From Hysterium pulicare CBS 123377 (lineage: Eukaryota > Ascomycota > Dothideomycetes > Hysteriales > Hysteriaceae), in assembly GCA_000467715.1 (NCBI GenBank), contig AJFK01000019.1, forward strand, positions 1 through 64,000: a DNA stretch of 64,000 bases, read 5' to 3'. Positions 24,038 to 35,406 of this stretch are shown in pieces (positions within the stretch are counted from its first letter, which is position 1; every line of letters starts with the position of its first letter). The position numbers and the translations under genes were made by a program. The notes under the pieces are model-generated. The model saw nothing but the letters and a program-made list of their open reading frames with translations. It had not been told where the DNA came from and searched no databases.

Positions 24038-26326
24038 TTACGATATACGTTGTGATCTTAAACCTAATATAGTCCTCATTACAATCATTAACTTCTTGTC
24101 GCAATCCGGTACCATCTCATTTGACCGCCACGCAACAAAGCGATCAGGTCTCACTAAAATGCATCCGTTCTCTTCAACTTGTCTTCTTCGTGCCCAATCA
24201 AAGTACACATCTTCGAAGTCTTGACGCCAGCCAATGGAGTAAGCTGAAATCTGCAGCCCAAGGCTCTTTCCCACATCTTTGGAAGCTTCCTTCCACGCAT
24301 TACCCCCAGGACCTGTGAACAAGCAGAAATTTTTATTCCCTGCAAGATCTATCGTTGAAAAGGCCTTCCCTGGTATCTTCGTATTTAACCAAGCATGCGG
24401 GAGTCTACTCCCAGGATAAGTCGTGATCTCGTGCCCCAGGACTGGATCTTGAGGCAAAGGCGGCCGCGGACCCTCGTCTTCCACAAAGATAGCCTGACTG
24501 GCATACCGCTGGTTCATTTCCACACCCAGCCCATGAAACTCATGCTCTGTTCCCTTGACCGCATTCTGCAACTTAGCTCTTCTTGCTACGCCTTCCGGGG
24601 TCGGGGCAGAAAGCTCAGAAAATTGCTGTCTTCGAACAGCAACGTCGTGATGGAGCATTCCAAGAACTTCCCAAATTTGATAATGATCTCGAAAACCTTG
24701 GTTCGCTCGTGTGATAATGCTCTGACCCACTGGCTGGCGTTCCAGAGAGTAGGAATCCAGAAGAGAACGAGAAGCGAGGCCTTTCTCGACATAAGCAATC
24801 TTCCAGGCAAGATTATAGGCATCTTGGATACATGTGTTAGAGCCGAGCCCATTGAAAGGTGGATGTCGGTGAACTGCATCGCCGAGGCAAAATCTGGAAC
24901 GGTCAGCCATCTATCCCCCTGCCACCCGTCAACGCTGAGAAAGAGGAAGCAATTATAGAGAGGAGATACATTTGAGGCTTTTCGAAGAGCATATAGCTCA
25001 GTCAAGGCCCAAAAACTTTTCATGGATCGGCATGCGAATTGTCCAAGGCTACGAGTTCTATCGCACGTTGTTGCTAGCACAGGAGGAGAGGAGCTTAGAA
25101 CGAGGTTGAGAAATCTTACATGTTGCCCTCGGAATAATGCTCAGCAACAATCTCATTGACCAACCACTTGGAGACGTCAAGGAGCTTCACTGGGATAGAG
25201 TCATCTCCGATGAATTCTTTAACCCGTTTGATGTACTGTTCTGGAGAAGGATTGACCTCAAAGTCTGCTCCTGGGAAAGGGAATAATATGAACATCCACC
25301 TAAAGAAGATCAGCAAGCTGCTAGTACATGTGATATCCGAATGTGGGTTGACCGACTCATGCCAGGGCTTGACCATCCTCACGATTGTCATCCAACCCCA
25401 CTCTGGAAAGTCAACATCTGGCTGCATGGCATAATGTAGATTGCCTGTCCGGTGCTTAATAAGATGAGACAGATCTGCCTCTACCAATACATTAATGGCA
25501 AGGCCTTGCCCTGGCTTCTTGATCAGGGGCATATTCAATTGTCGTACGATTTGACTTCGGGCTCCATCGCAGCCAAACAGGTATTTCGATCTGATTTGGT
25601 ACTCCTGTTTGGTAAGGTTGTCACGAACTTGGCTAACAATTGCCCCGGACTCCTCCTTTGAAAATGAAAGAAAAGTGGTGTCAAATCGGACGTTGAAACC
25701 GTTCAATATCGCGTTCCGTACCAGAATGGGCTCGAGAATAGTTTGTGGTAAGTCTACCGGACTGCATGGACTTGCAGCATCGTAATCACCCTAAGGATAA
25801 TTGATAAATACCCTTGGAAATGTAGAAAAGCGTTGTAAGGGTGGATAAAGTATAGCTTACCTGGCGCGCTGGATCATTGCCCCACGAATAGATTCTAGCG
25901 AATTCCTCGCCGGCCATACTATGGCAGAATCGAGTATGCGTCATACAGTCCCCTTTCGTGGCGGCCTTAAGACATTCTTCTTCAAGGTCGATATCTCGAA
26001 GACACTCTAAAGCATAATCAGAGACGTGTAAGGATACTCTCATTCCCACCCGGGATCTAGGGTGACAACCCACCGAGTGCAGCCATATTAGTAATATGTG
26101 CTCTTGGAGTATTTGCCGTGCCCGGTGCGGTTCCGATGACAATTCCTTTCAGACCTAAGCTATATTAGAATCCTTTTCGGTGGGGTGGGCGTGTGGTGAA
26201 CTTACCATGCTGGGCGAGAAAGGAAGCTAGTCCAGCACCAGCCGGTCCAGCACCCACAATCAAGAGATCCGCCTCAACCACGACGTCTCTGGCGGAGAAG
26301 TTTTCAGAGTGAGCTGTTTCCGACAT
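24038..26326 (-). CDS. FAD-dependent aromatic monooxygenase (phenol hydroxylase / TfdB-like)
   Basis: Six exons: complement(join(24038..24893,25120..25299,25357..25790,25861..26006,26074..26154,26206..26326)), 605 residues, all frames consistent. The Rossmann motif GAGPAGAG starts at residue 25. The second FAD/NADPH motif GCDGARS is at about 189-195. Splicing of the long 226-nt intron rebuilds the GD motif FCLGDAVHRHPPFNGLG at about 322-338. The C-terminal part (GRAFST-like GKAFSTIDL, ...DCDKKLMIVMRTILG) resembles the thioredoxin-like domain of phenol 2-monooxygenases. These class A flavoenzymes hydroxylate aromatic rings using NADPH and oxygen. One intron has an uncommon GTCGGT donor. The next gene on the same strand encodes a FAH-family enzyme. 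Substrate is unknown. Confidence 0.85.
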
Positions 26327-27011
26327 CGTACGAATCTTGCTAGGAAATGGTGACAGAACGACAAAGAACGCAGATGCGGCGTGAGAGTCCTGAGTGTCTT
26401 CACGTGGTCCTTTTGTACTTGGGATGGGAGCTGACTAGAAAGAAAAGATGAGTTCATAGACTTTGGTACTTTGTGCCATGTAATAGCTTGTTTGAAGCTT
26501 ACAAATAACACAAGAGGATTGCTCAGGTGGTTGTTCGGTGATCTGTAGCTGTTGAACTATCCTGTCCCAGAGCGGTAGTTTGTTTCGGCCAGAGAAACCT
26601 GCTCTTTTCTTTTCTGCTTATACAGATGGATTGACTTGTCAAAGACGTGAAACCAACGGTTTGGTTACATATATAGGTAATAGCAAATGCAGTTTCCAAG
26701 GAAGGGAACCTTGGAAGTAATGTATCGACGCCCTGGACGTCAAGAAGTTCCGAGGTTGGGCACTGCAAGGACCCCGCTTCTCATGCTCTAAAACGAAACG
26801 ACAGCCGCAACAGTACCTCGAGATGCGTCATTATCGATATCCTAAAGTGTCTCGTAAATCTTAGCCCAGAGCGTTCTCGTAAGAAGCTGAAGCTGGTTGT
26901 CCGTATGGAGTGAACAAGAGCCAGGCAAGCCTTTACAATTATATTTCTCCGTCTCTAGTTTTTGCTATACTTTATATCTCTCCGTTCACCACCACATCAT
27001 GTTTCTGCAGC
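26327..27011. promoter_or_regulatory. Promoter region of the monooxygenase / 3' flank of the FAH gene
   Basis: 685 bp without a supported gene. Short minus-strand frames end or start arbitrarily and are best read as noncoding. Confidence 0.4.
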
Positions 27012-27909
27012 CTAAAACTGCATCTTATTGACAATCGAACCTATACCCTCCACATTGATATCCACCACATCGCCATCCTTTACAAAACCCTTCGGTTCCA
27101 TGAATATGCCCACTCCACTCGGCGTCCCTGTCATAATGATCGTCCCCGCCCTCAATGTCGTCCCTCTACTCAGATGTTCAATGATTTGAGCCACACTCCA
27201 GATCATATCATCCGTCCCGGTCTTTTGCCTCACCTCTCCATTTACCTTTGTGGTATATTTCAATTTTTGTGGGTCGGGAATCACTGATGTGCTGACGATA
27301 GCGGGGCCGATAGGCGCGAACTTATCAAAGGACTTTGCGTAGCCAAATTGACCGCCAGAGACATCGGCCGGCAGCTGAAAGTTACGGGCCGAGACGTCGT
27401 TGCCGACGGTGTAGCCAAGCACATATGAGAGTGCGTCGGATGCTTTGACATTCTTCGCGTCCCGGGGCCCAATGACGACAGTGAGTTCGCCTTCATAGTC
27501 CAACATGTTTTGGCAGTCTGGATGAATGGGAATCGCGTCTAAGGGACCGGCGAGCGCATCCGGAGGTTTGGTGAAGACGGTTGGAAATTTGGGAACGGAG
27601 AGCTTGATGTCCGTTTCTTAGCATTACTTGGGTTAAAGCGTGGTAGATCAGGACGCATACCTTCGCCTCTTCAGCATGATGTCTGTAGTTCAAGCCGATG
27701 CACATGACAATGTTCGTGGATGCCAAAGGACATAGCAAAGTTTTAATAGTGGCCTCCTTGCCAGTTTTGGTGAAGCCGGTTGTAGTGTCTCCATCCAGTA
27801 TTTCGACGCTTGTACCCTCAATCTCCAATGTTGGTATTTCTTTGGTCAGATTTCCATAATGTGTCTGGCCGTCATCACTGACGAAGCGTATCAATCTTTC
27901 AAAGCCCAT
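27012..27909 (-). CDS. Fumarylacetoacetate hydrolase family protein
   Basis: Two exons, complement(join(27012..27602,27661..27909)), 279 residues. The intron (27603-27660) runs from GTATGC to an AAG acceptor; a nearer AG at ~27612 would shift the frame. The joined protein reads ...GLNYRHHAEEAK followed by LSVPKFPTVFTKPPDALAG, the usual FAH order. Glu120 and Glu122 in DYEGEL and Asp152 in GNDVSARN match the metal-binding EXE...D set, and TGTPSGVG lies near the C-terminus. The start is the ATG before GFERLIRFV. The family cleaves or decarboxylates beta-diketo acids and isomerises ring-fission products (acylpyruvase, oxaloacetate decarboxylase and homoprotocatechuate-pathway types). The gene lies 685 bp from the monooxygenase on the same strand. 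Confidence 0.88.
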
Positions 27910-28381
27910 GACGAATGAGCTCAGTTCGGAGGAGACTTGTGACGAGGCACCACGAATGGTAGCCTTCTTAAAGAGTTCTGCGAAATGGCACGACAACAAG
28001 CGCAGTTGCCAGAGGTGTTGGTAATCTACAAGCCCGGAGAACACGCAGAACCAGCCCCACGTCACGTTTGTGGTGGGGAACCTTGGGTTCTCGGAAGTGC
28101 CAGGTGGGACGATTGTACTAGGTTTAGACCCGGCGAGTGTTCGGCAGCTGGAAGCAAATCGACGAACTGGAGCACAGGTGATAAGGGATACGTTGTCTTG
28201 ACCAAGATCCAGCATCTGGTAGAGTGCTATGACTGGACCCCACGACAGTCTTCACTTGGGTCAATCCATTGTCGCAAAGCGCTATTAGACATGTCTACCT
28301 ACTTGACTGCCTATGCAACCTCTGCAAATGATGAATGTGGATTAGGAGCTATCACCAACCAGCCAAAAGTATATCGTCATC
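27910..28381. other. Intergenic between the FAH gene and SSL1
   Basis: 472 bp containing the FAH promoter and SSL1 3' flank. The open frame continuing upstream of the FAH start has no ATG before the chosen one and no recognisable signal. Confidence 0.4.
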
Positions 28382-30542
28382 TTAGCCTTGACCTTCCAGG
28401 GCCGGGTTCAATTGACTCAAGCATCCAGGACAATTGTGAAGAACCTCGTGACAGAACAGGTCGCAATCGATGCAGAAATGACTTTCACAGGCCCTACATT
28501 CATATCTTGAGCTCTCGCTGGCCTTCTGTTCTTCACTTTCATCTTCATCCACCTGTCGCTCCCTAACAGTACCGTCAATCTTCTGGTTCTTAGTGCTCTT
28601 ATCGTGGCCGTTTTGTAAATGATTTCCGTTTGTGCTCTTCTGGCCGTCTGGTTGAGACACTGCAACAGGTGGGTCGGCAAATGGTGTCAAACAGCTTACG
28701 CACTCCTTGAAGCCCTTCTGTTCAGCGCGTTCCCAGCTGACCTCGACCCAATTCCGCAGTGGGAATAAGTGGTGATAACTTCGTGCCAAATGCGTGGATA
28801 AAATCAGAGTAAGATGACAGCTGGGACATGTAGCTGGCAAGCTACAGACTTTGGTCTTACACCTTGAGCATCTATATCCATCTCTGGTCATGTTACCGTG
28901 ACACGCACAGAGCGTTGGCACGTCATCGATGATGCGTGACGGGAAGCCCATCATCAGCAGTGATGCTGCAGACTCGGAAGGAACTAATGGTGCTCCAGAA
29001 TCTGTAGACAAAGCCGACCGGGCATTTCGGATTACGGGTGGTGTGGTTGTTGCCAAAAGCAGCTCGCGCAGCAGCTCCTGATCTGTGGCAACTGTATATC
29101 CACCCTCGTCGCCCGCGTTGGTGCGGCCTACAATTTCCTGGCAGATGCGAAGGCGACCCCCCATGCCTATGACACCGACACGGATGCGATCGCGTACACA
29201 GGATTTGATAGTTGCGTGTATATCGCCAGGGTCGAGGGACAGGAGGGCACCAAGGATGATGATTACCTCCCTCGTTCCATGGCTTGGTGTATGGTAAAGT
29301 GTTGCTCTTGATAGTTCGAGTGCATTCTGCAAACTTGGTGAACCTTTGGGTTCTTTAGGTACATCTTTCGGATTTTTGGGGAACCTCAGCCCCTGTATCG
29401 CAGCGATGTGCTCGGCAGGATTCCCTGAGAGCTCGGAGACCCGGATGCATAGCCCATCATGCATGCCCATGACACTCATCTGAGAAATGGGATTCTGTTC
29501 GAAAAATTCACGGACATAGTCCTGGGTATACTTGATCATGGTTATGTAACGATTGGGCCGCATGTCCTTTTCAAGCATCGCTTCTGAGAGATCTAGTACT
29601 AGAATGACATGCCGAATGATACCGCGTTGAAAGGGTTTTGTATCTTTTCGTAACCTAGAACATAAAATTAGCTTGGGCTTCGTGGTAATCGAACTAAGGC
29701 TCCATGCCACCCATAACGAGCTCGCGGTAGACCCTGTGTATTCGAAGCGAATAAACCGGCAGGAGGACGGGCCGTTCCAGTTGCCGTGTAGTAATGTATT
29801 CCGGTGTATGGATTCCACGCAATAGTCAGATCATGAACCCCAGTGAAATTGACTGAGAGATCAGAACTCTTGGGAGCACAACCCTATGGAAAGCTTTTCT
29901 GGCTGGCACACCACATGATAGGGGCTAATTCGTAGTCGGTATTAAGGAAAATTGAGGATACTTCAATATAAAATCCTTATGTGAGGGTGTGATTTGCCCA
30001 AAACATGTCTGGCAGGTTTAAGTAATCAGAAGCCCCTGCGCATTTTCCAGCTCCATGGACTGCGGGTAAGGCAAACGTGGTGGACGGGTAGTATACGAAG
30101 TTACGTCTGGTCGTTTCCTAAAACTCCGCTGATGGCTTCCAAGAAGTGGCCATGTCGAAGCTGATCCGGAGGAGAGCATGCTAAGAGTGCCTTATCTTAA
30201 AGGTTGGAAATGGGTTGTACTCGGAAGGCTACGAGCTTTTGCATCTCCACAGTATCCTGGTGACATTCTGGCTGGAGAAATGGAAGAATTCAGAAATCCT
30301 CACCTTTTCCGCTTCCGCTCATCTTCTCGTTCCTGAACACTCTGCTTTATAGACCCGTCCGCAGCTTCCTTGTACGTCTCTATCCTTGTTATTGCGGAGG
30401 TCTCCCAAGCCTGTTGCTTGCGCCCAGAGTCTCGTTGTCGAATCTTCCCTTCCCCATGTGCTCTTGTGCCGTAGCTACTCTTTCCATTTACATATTCATC
30501 ATCAGAAGCATCTTGGATGTATTCGCCATCTGAGTCTGCCAT
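28382..30542 (-). CDS. ssl1: TFIIH core subunit Ssl1 (p44)
   Basis: Two exons, complement(join(28382..29654,30304..30542)), 503 residues. Exon 1 begins MADSDGEYIQDASDDE, typical of Ssl1, and ends ...ERKRKR in phase 2. Exon 2 resumes LRKDTKPFQRGIIRH, so the join is contiguous in the family. The von Willebrand A-like domain follows (LVLDLSEAM at about 98-106, through ~270). Next is a C4-type zinc finger (CACHGNMTRDGYRCSRC, about 360-395) and a C-terminal RING-like finger with CRACESHFC...CPGC. A polar insert rich in Asn/Lys/Glu separates the two fingers. Ssl1 activates the XPD/Rad3 helicase within TFIIH in transcription and nucleotide excision repair. The 649-nt intron is by far the longest in the left part of the window. 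Confidence 0.9.
29655..30303 (-). other. Long SSL1 intron (649 nt)
   Basis: The donor is AAAAG/GTGAGG and the acceptor TTCTAG. No open exon is needed inside it because the flanking residues are adjacent in the family. Its length is about ten times the local norm. Confidence 0.75.
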
Positions 30543-31320
30543 CGTCGGTGGTAGTAGCGCCTTTGGGTTTTGCGGGTATGTGCAGGTAAATCAGGTGTTG
30601 GAGCAGAGGTTGCAGGCCGAGCAATCTGAACGAACGGCAAATGGCAAAGCTTAAGTTTGGTGAAAGAAAGGAAGGTTGTAAGGGAGGGACGGCTTCACGT
30701 CGAAAATGCACTGAATATTAGCTCTGAGGTAAACGAAATTAGTAAATGATCAAGTTTAAAGAATAAGCGAATCCTTGGTATAGGGGACAAAAGAGAAGCA
30801 AGATAGTACTTCACAGTCATCTCCATCGTCGGGAGGAGGCCCAGGAATTACATTATAGTTCCGGTTGATTTTTGGGCGAGAAATCATGATGTATTGTCCC
30901 AGCGGAACATGCCGTGCGGCTGCAAACCCTATCCGTAATAGCAAGCCTTGGAACATATAACTGTCCACGGGTCATGTGTAGATACACAAGGCTACCTCAC
31001 TTTTAAAACTCCTTTCTACGGCCCGTCGCGAAGTTTAAATAGTTTCGCGTACTACGAGAAATCGATCTATATAAATATGGGTTTATGAAATACGTACTAT
31101 GTGGCCACCTACTGTAGGTGACCTTGCAACCTGTGCACGTGACGATTCACTCACTGTTCGACATCGATTGTAGAGGTGCTTACAACTACATTATCTGTAT
31201 CTCAAACACTGATATCAATCCAAACTCAAACGGGCCCCCAGTCCTGGTATACGCTATGCTAAAGAAGTCATAGAAAGCATTATTATTTTCTTCGCCCGCC
31301 TTGTTGACATGATTCCTACA
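30543..31320. other. Intergenic between SSL1 start and CHS7-like stop
   Basis: 778 bp holding the SSL1 promoter and the 3' flank of the next minus-strand gene. A 70-codon minus frame at 30756-30968 has no support as a gene. Confidence 0.4.
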
Positions 31321-32862
31321 TTACGTATAAGCCCCTGAGCCTGCCACCGATGGCATCGGCCAGTCGTCCTCAGTGATACTAGACCAAAACACCCAAATCA
31401 TTACCACCGCAAGCAATGTAAATAGCGTCTCAAATAGACCGCCGTTGATTTTGCCCTTAGTTCCATGGCATATGTGCACACTAATGACATATTGGAAGAT
31501 TTGACCGATAGCGAACAGTATGGCGGCGCCAAAAAGGTACACTGCATTCGCGTCATTAGCAAACAGGATCGTAGAGGATCACATTATCCGTCCCCAGGAA
31601 TTTGTATGTGGATCCATAGCAAGGCCGTCGCAGAAACTGAGGCATTTCCGCTCCGCGACAGGCGTTGAGTGAATCCCCTCACCGCGAGAATTTGTAGTCT
31701 ACTACATTCTGCATGAACAGAATTCGGGGTGGGCAGTATGCTCAGACTGAAGGCTACAATTGCGCTACCGACGTTGAATCGATTCGAAGGAAAATGCCAC
31801 TTACTCATTGGTTTTCTTTCCCCAAGGATTCTGAGGACAAGGAAGGCCTCCAAAAGGAAAAATACGACAAGGAAGACCAATGGAGCCAATTGATATAGGG
31901 TATACAGGGCGTACGCACGGTTTGGGGAGTCCAATGTCGAGTCCCAGTAATGTGTCCAGCTGAAGCCAGTATCAAGTGCGATGTAACCTGTTCCAACGAA
32001 GAGAATGACCGCAGAGACCATTATCAGGCCGAGTGACATTGGTGTCCCATCGTCGAGTAGTTGGTAGCCAACAATCCCATTAAGCATCAGAACCCACAAC
32101 GTGGCGACAACAGCGGCCATATGCACTGCGCTGAATGCCTGTTGACATGATTAGATTAAGTTCGTGCCACATGAAGTGGACTTACCCGTCGCGCCCCGCT
32201 ATTGAGGGGAAAACCACCCACAGTGAAGATTTCGCATATCTCTATTATGATGTAGCCAAGAAGAAACAGTTGCATCTCCCTTAAAAGGTCGTATTAGCAA
32301 AAATGGCGTGGATAAGACCTCTTCATACATACCTTCTGCCGACTGCAGCCTTCTTGATCTCCGACCTGAAGATAAGGAATGCCGATATTAGGATTGCGAC
32401 GCCACACAGTAATATTGAACCTGCCATTGTCAGCTCATAAGTCTAATGGCCTTGATAGCATGCGCCTGTTCGACCAAGATTCAATTGCTGCCAGCCTTGC
32501 CCCAGTGCGGCTCCAGCTCAAATACAGCCATTTCATCCGACCCAAACAAGAGTTCGTTCTACTAACCCAAGTTCGCAAGATGTCTTCCATTACTTAATGA
32601 TATACCGAGCAGGTCACACCCTCCATATCCGGTCTTTTGTCGCGTCAATGCTTCGTTGAAGAGCTACGGGTGGAGGTATTAGCGCTATGTTTCTAAGGTA
32701 TATTCACTTGCGGAAGTCGACGTACATTGCATACTATCATTCAGTCAGTGTCAGTAGTAAAATAAGCAGCAAGTAACACGTGAAGACCGTACCTGGGATA
32801 GTTGCGTAAAGATTGCCGGAGTCGCGACAGAAGTCGTGAAAATTGCCGTAGGCTGTGTGCAT
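31321..32862 (-). CDS. Chs7-like chitin synthase export chaperone family protein
   Basis: Seven exons: complement(join(31321..31541,31805..32138,32186..32279,32333..32420,32606..32663,32726..32733,32793..32862)), 290 residues. The N-terminus MHTAYGNFHDFCRD continues into ATIPVCNLF, the equivalent of the Chs7 signature 'FGxFxxxC...LPLCNL'; this junction needs an 8-nt microexon. Six or seven hydrophobic segments follow, with conserved LNGIVGYQLLDDGTPMSL, RSEIKKAAVGRRE and the C-terminal GGLFETLFTLLAVVMIWVFW(S) stretch. Yeast Chs7 is an ER membrane protein needed for exit of chitin synthase 3. Many filamentous fungi carry several paralogues, and this one is shorter than Chs7 (~315-330), so it may be a divergent paralogue. 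Introns range from 47 to 263 nt. Confidence 0.8.
32726..32733 (-). other. 8-nt microexon of the Chs7-like gene
   Basis: The octamer TATGCAAT is flanked by a GATAG acceptor and a GTACGT donor on the minus strand. The introns around it are 59 nt (32734-32792) and 62 nt (32664-32725), the second with a GCTAATA branch-like site. Only its inclusion keeps frame between the flanking exons and builds PVCNLF; skipping it gives an early stop. Confidence 0.7.
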
Positions 32863-35406
32863 TGCTGAAGAGCTCAGTGCGATGCTTGCGCGCGTACCTT
32901 CACTGAGCGGCGGTGGGGATGTAAGGCGATATGTGGAAGATTATCGAAGCGATATGCCATGCAATAAAGCAATTGATAGTGTGGAGAAAATGGGTCTGGA
33001 GGCGAAAGTGGTGATGTGTTGGAACTTGGCGGCTGGCGGTGCAAAGAAACAGGTTGCCCGGGTGTTTGGCCTCTCGTGGCTGTACAATATCCTGAGGGGC
33101 GCTAGAGCTGCGCGTCTAGAGCAATTGATGGAAGGGGCGCTGTGCCGAGCGATGATCAGTGCATCCAGACAGCCCGAACAAGGCGAGCAGCGACGAGGCG
33201 GCGATTGACGAGTCGAAGATGCAGGTGGAGAGATGAGGACGCAGATGCGGTGAAGAAGCTGACCGCGAAAGAGCGAGGCTGGTCGATGTAGTTATGAAAA
33301 GCCAGAAGGCCGTATTGAAAGTCGGTTTGGCAAAATGAAAAGGATGTGTTGTTGGCCAATGGTCACCCCGTTTAACAGGGCAGGGTAGCTAAATAAAGGT
33401 TGGCGTGTTTCATCTACCTCGCTGTCTTTTATGCATACCCTGGTGTAATAATGACAATCTCCTCTGTCGCTGGGTAGTTCAGTCTGTCACTACATAATCG
33501 CTTTGTTTCTTAAACATCCACAGAACTCTCCAACTGTCTTCGTCACGAGCAAGATTGATCGTGGGGAGAGGCAACGATGCACTCGGAGATTCGCATTTCG
33601 CGCCACGATCTGCGCCGCAAACAGGTTTGACCAGGACGCTCGGAGCGTTTCCGTTTGACATGGATTCCATACCTAGCACTATTCATCCCGCTATAGCTTT
33701 ATGGTATCAATACAGAGGTAGTTAAAGCGCAGGTCCCCGAACAAAGGACTCTCAGTGTATCAGCAAATCTTACCCGGCGGGGTCTGCGATGACTATGATC
33801 ACTCGAAGCGCATCGAAGCAGTTGGTTGTCTGTAGTTTAAATGCTTCTGTATTTCTTCCACGAAAACTATTGTCCCGGGACAGTGTCTTCCAATTTCATA
33901 TATCAAATGAACTACCTAGGTAAGCGAGATTGGATATATGACTCCCACGTGACACATAGGTAGCATTCGCAAGCAAATGATGGATTTACGTGTGAATATT
34001 TGGGGAAATGGAGTCGGTCCATGTTTTCTCTCTTCATCGTTGACCAGAGTCGATTCCTCACTTCGACTTCATCGTATCACTGACTCCCATCGCCCTGAGC
34101 TTCCCATTGCCAAGATACTTGTCGGAGGTTCTATCGGCAGGAGTATGATAATGTTCAGATCAGCTTCAAAGGGGCAACGAGGTTGGTAGGATGGGGCACA
34201 CGGATTATCGAGCAGATCAAAACCATAGCCTTTAGCCCTTACCTAGGTACCATCTCCAGCCACGCAGGGCCATACAACATATCATCTTTTTACTCGACGC
34301 TGAGTAAGGATCTGACAATTCCGATTCCTACACCTGAAAGGAGCAAAACGGAGCGTTCATGGGGAACAACCCACCAGCTTCCAATCTTTGGTTTCCAATC
34401 TCGTTTCAGAGCTTCAATTCTTACTGTATTTTGGTGCAGTTACATTTAAACATTCCCCTTTGCCCGTCGATGAAAGGAACGAAGCCTTTCCAACCGGTAC
34501 CTGCCTTGACATGAAGCTTCACCTTTTGGATTCATCTGTAGTTGAAATCGTGAGAAGCCATAGAGACTAAACTGGTCGAGATAGTCGTTGGTTGGGAAGC
34601 ATGTAAGTACGTTTGTTACTGAAAAGCTCACTCTTCGATACTCTGTAAGCTACTAATTTGGCGCAGGATGGAGGTACCTCTATGCTGGTAAGCAGACACG
34701 GTCTAAAAGCACGACGGCAACCTTGCGGCTCCTACATATATTCCGCATGCTCAGAACAAAGTCATGCGATATGCCGGAAAAGGGGCACATGATTTGAGTA
34801 TACGCGAACTGGATGGACGGTGTGCCATTGTACGGGGTCGTGCCTCAAGAGGTAGTAATACAACATCTTCGAGCTGTGCGAACCTTTGTAGCCCTGGTTT
34901 TCATCGAGATGAAGTGAATTGCGGCGAGAATTAATTCGACGTGAAATGTGCGGCCGGGTTCTGTCCAGATCATTGGGACAGCTTCAAATTGTTTCACACA
35001 AATATGAAGATAACAACAGTGTCACTACGCTCTACGGAATACTGGTAGTTGACATTGAAATGCCTTCTTCTGCATAGTTCCTGTTGGTAGAGACTACACT
35101 ATTTTCGGTTGTGAAGTGGCCCTCGGCTTGGCAAAGGCTGGCGCTGCCTTGCTGCGCATGCTGCGCTTGATCCCATGCAACTGTCCAGCTGCTTCGTTCG
35201 ATCACTCGCAACTAGAGTACTGTGTGTCTCCAGCTGTTAGGCCCTTTTCAAACTGCACTTACTCCAATGTGATTTCTTGCCCGTAATTGGCTTATCTGGA
35301 CCTCTGCGCTCCCTTGCAACCCGTGGACCCGCATTCTCTTTTCAACATCACACTCCACACTAGGAACAATTGCGGAGACGGGGCTGCTCCATCTCAGCCT
35401 GAACAG
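32863..35406. other. Long intergenic region between the Chs7-like gene and the sugar transporter
   Basis: 2.5 kb between divergent genes. TACCTAGGTA occurs at 33913-33922 and 34240-34249. A 63-codon minus frame from the ATG at about 33670 to 33479 and a 117-codon plus frame overlapping the Chs7-like start have no family resemblance. An upstream exon of the transporter may lie at the right edge. Confidence 0.4.

Noticed and set aside
32855-33208. 117-codon plus-strand frame overlapping the Chs7-like start
   Set aside because: It is antisense to the first exon and promoter of the Chs7-like gene and has no recognisable domain.
33479-33679. 66-codon minus frame between the Chs7-like gene and the transporter
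   Set aside because: It opens on GTG, has no motif, and no flanking exon could be joined convincingly.
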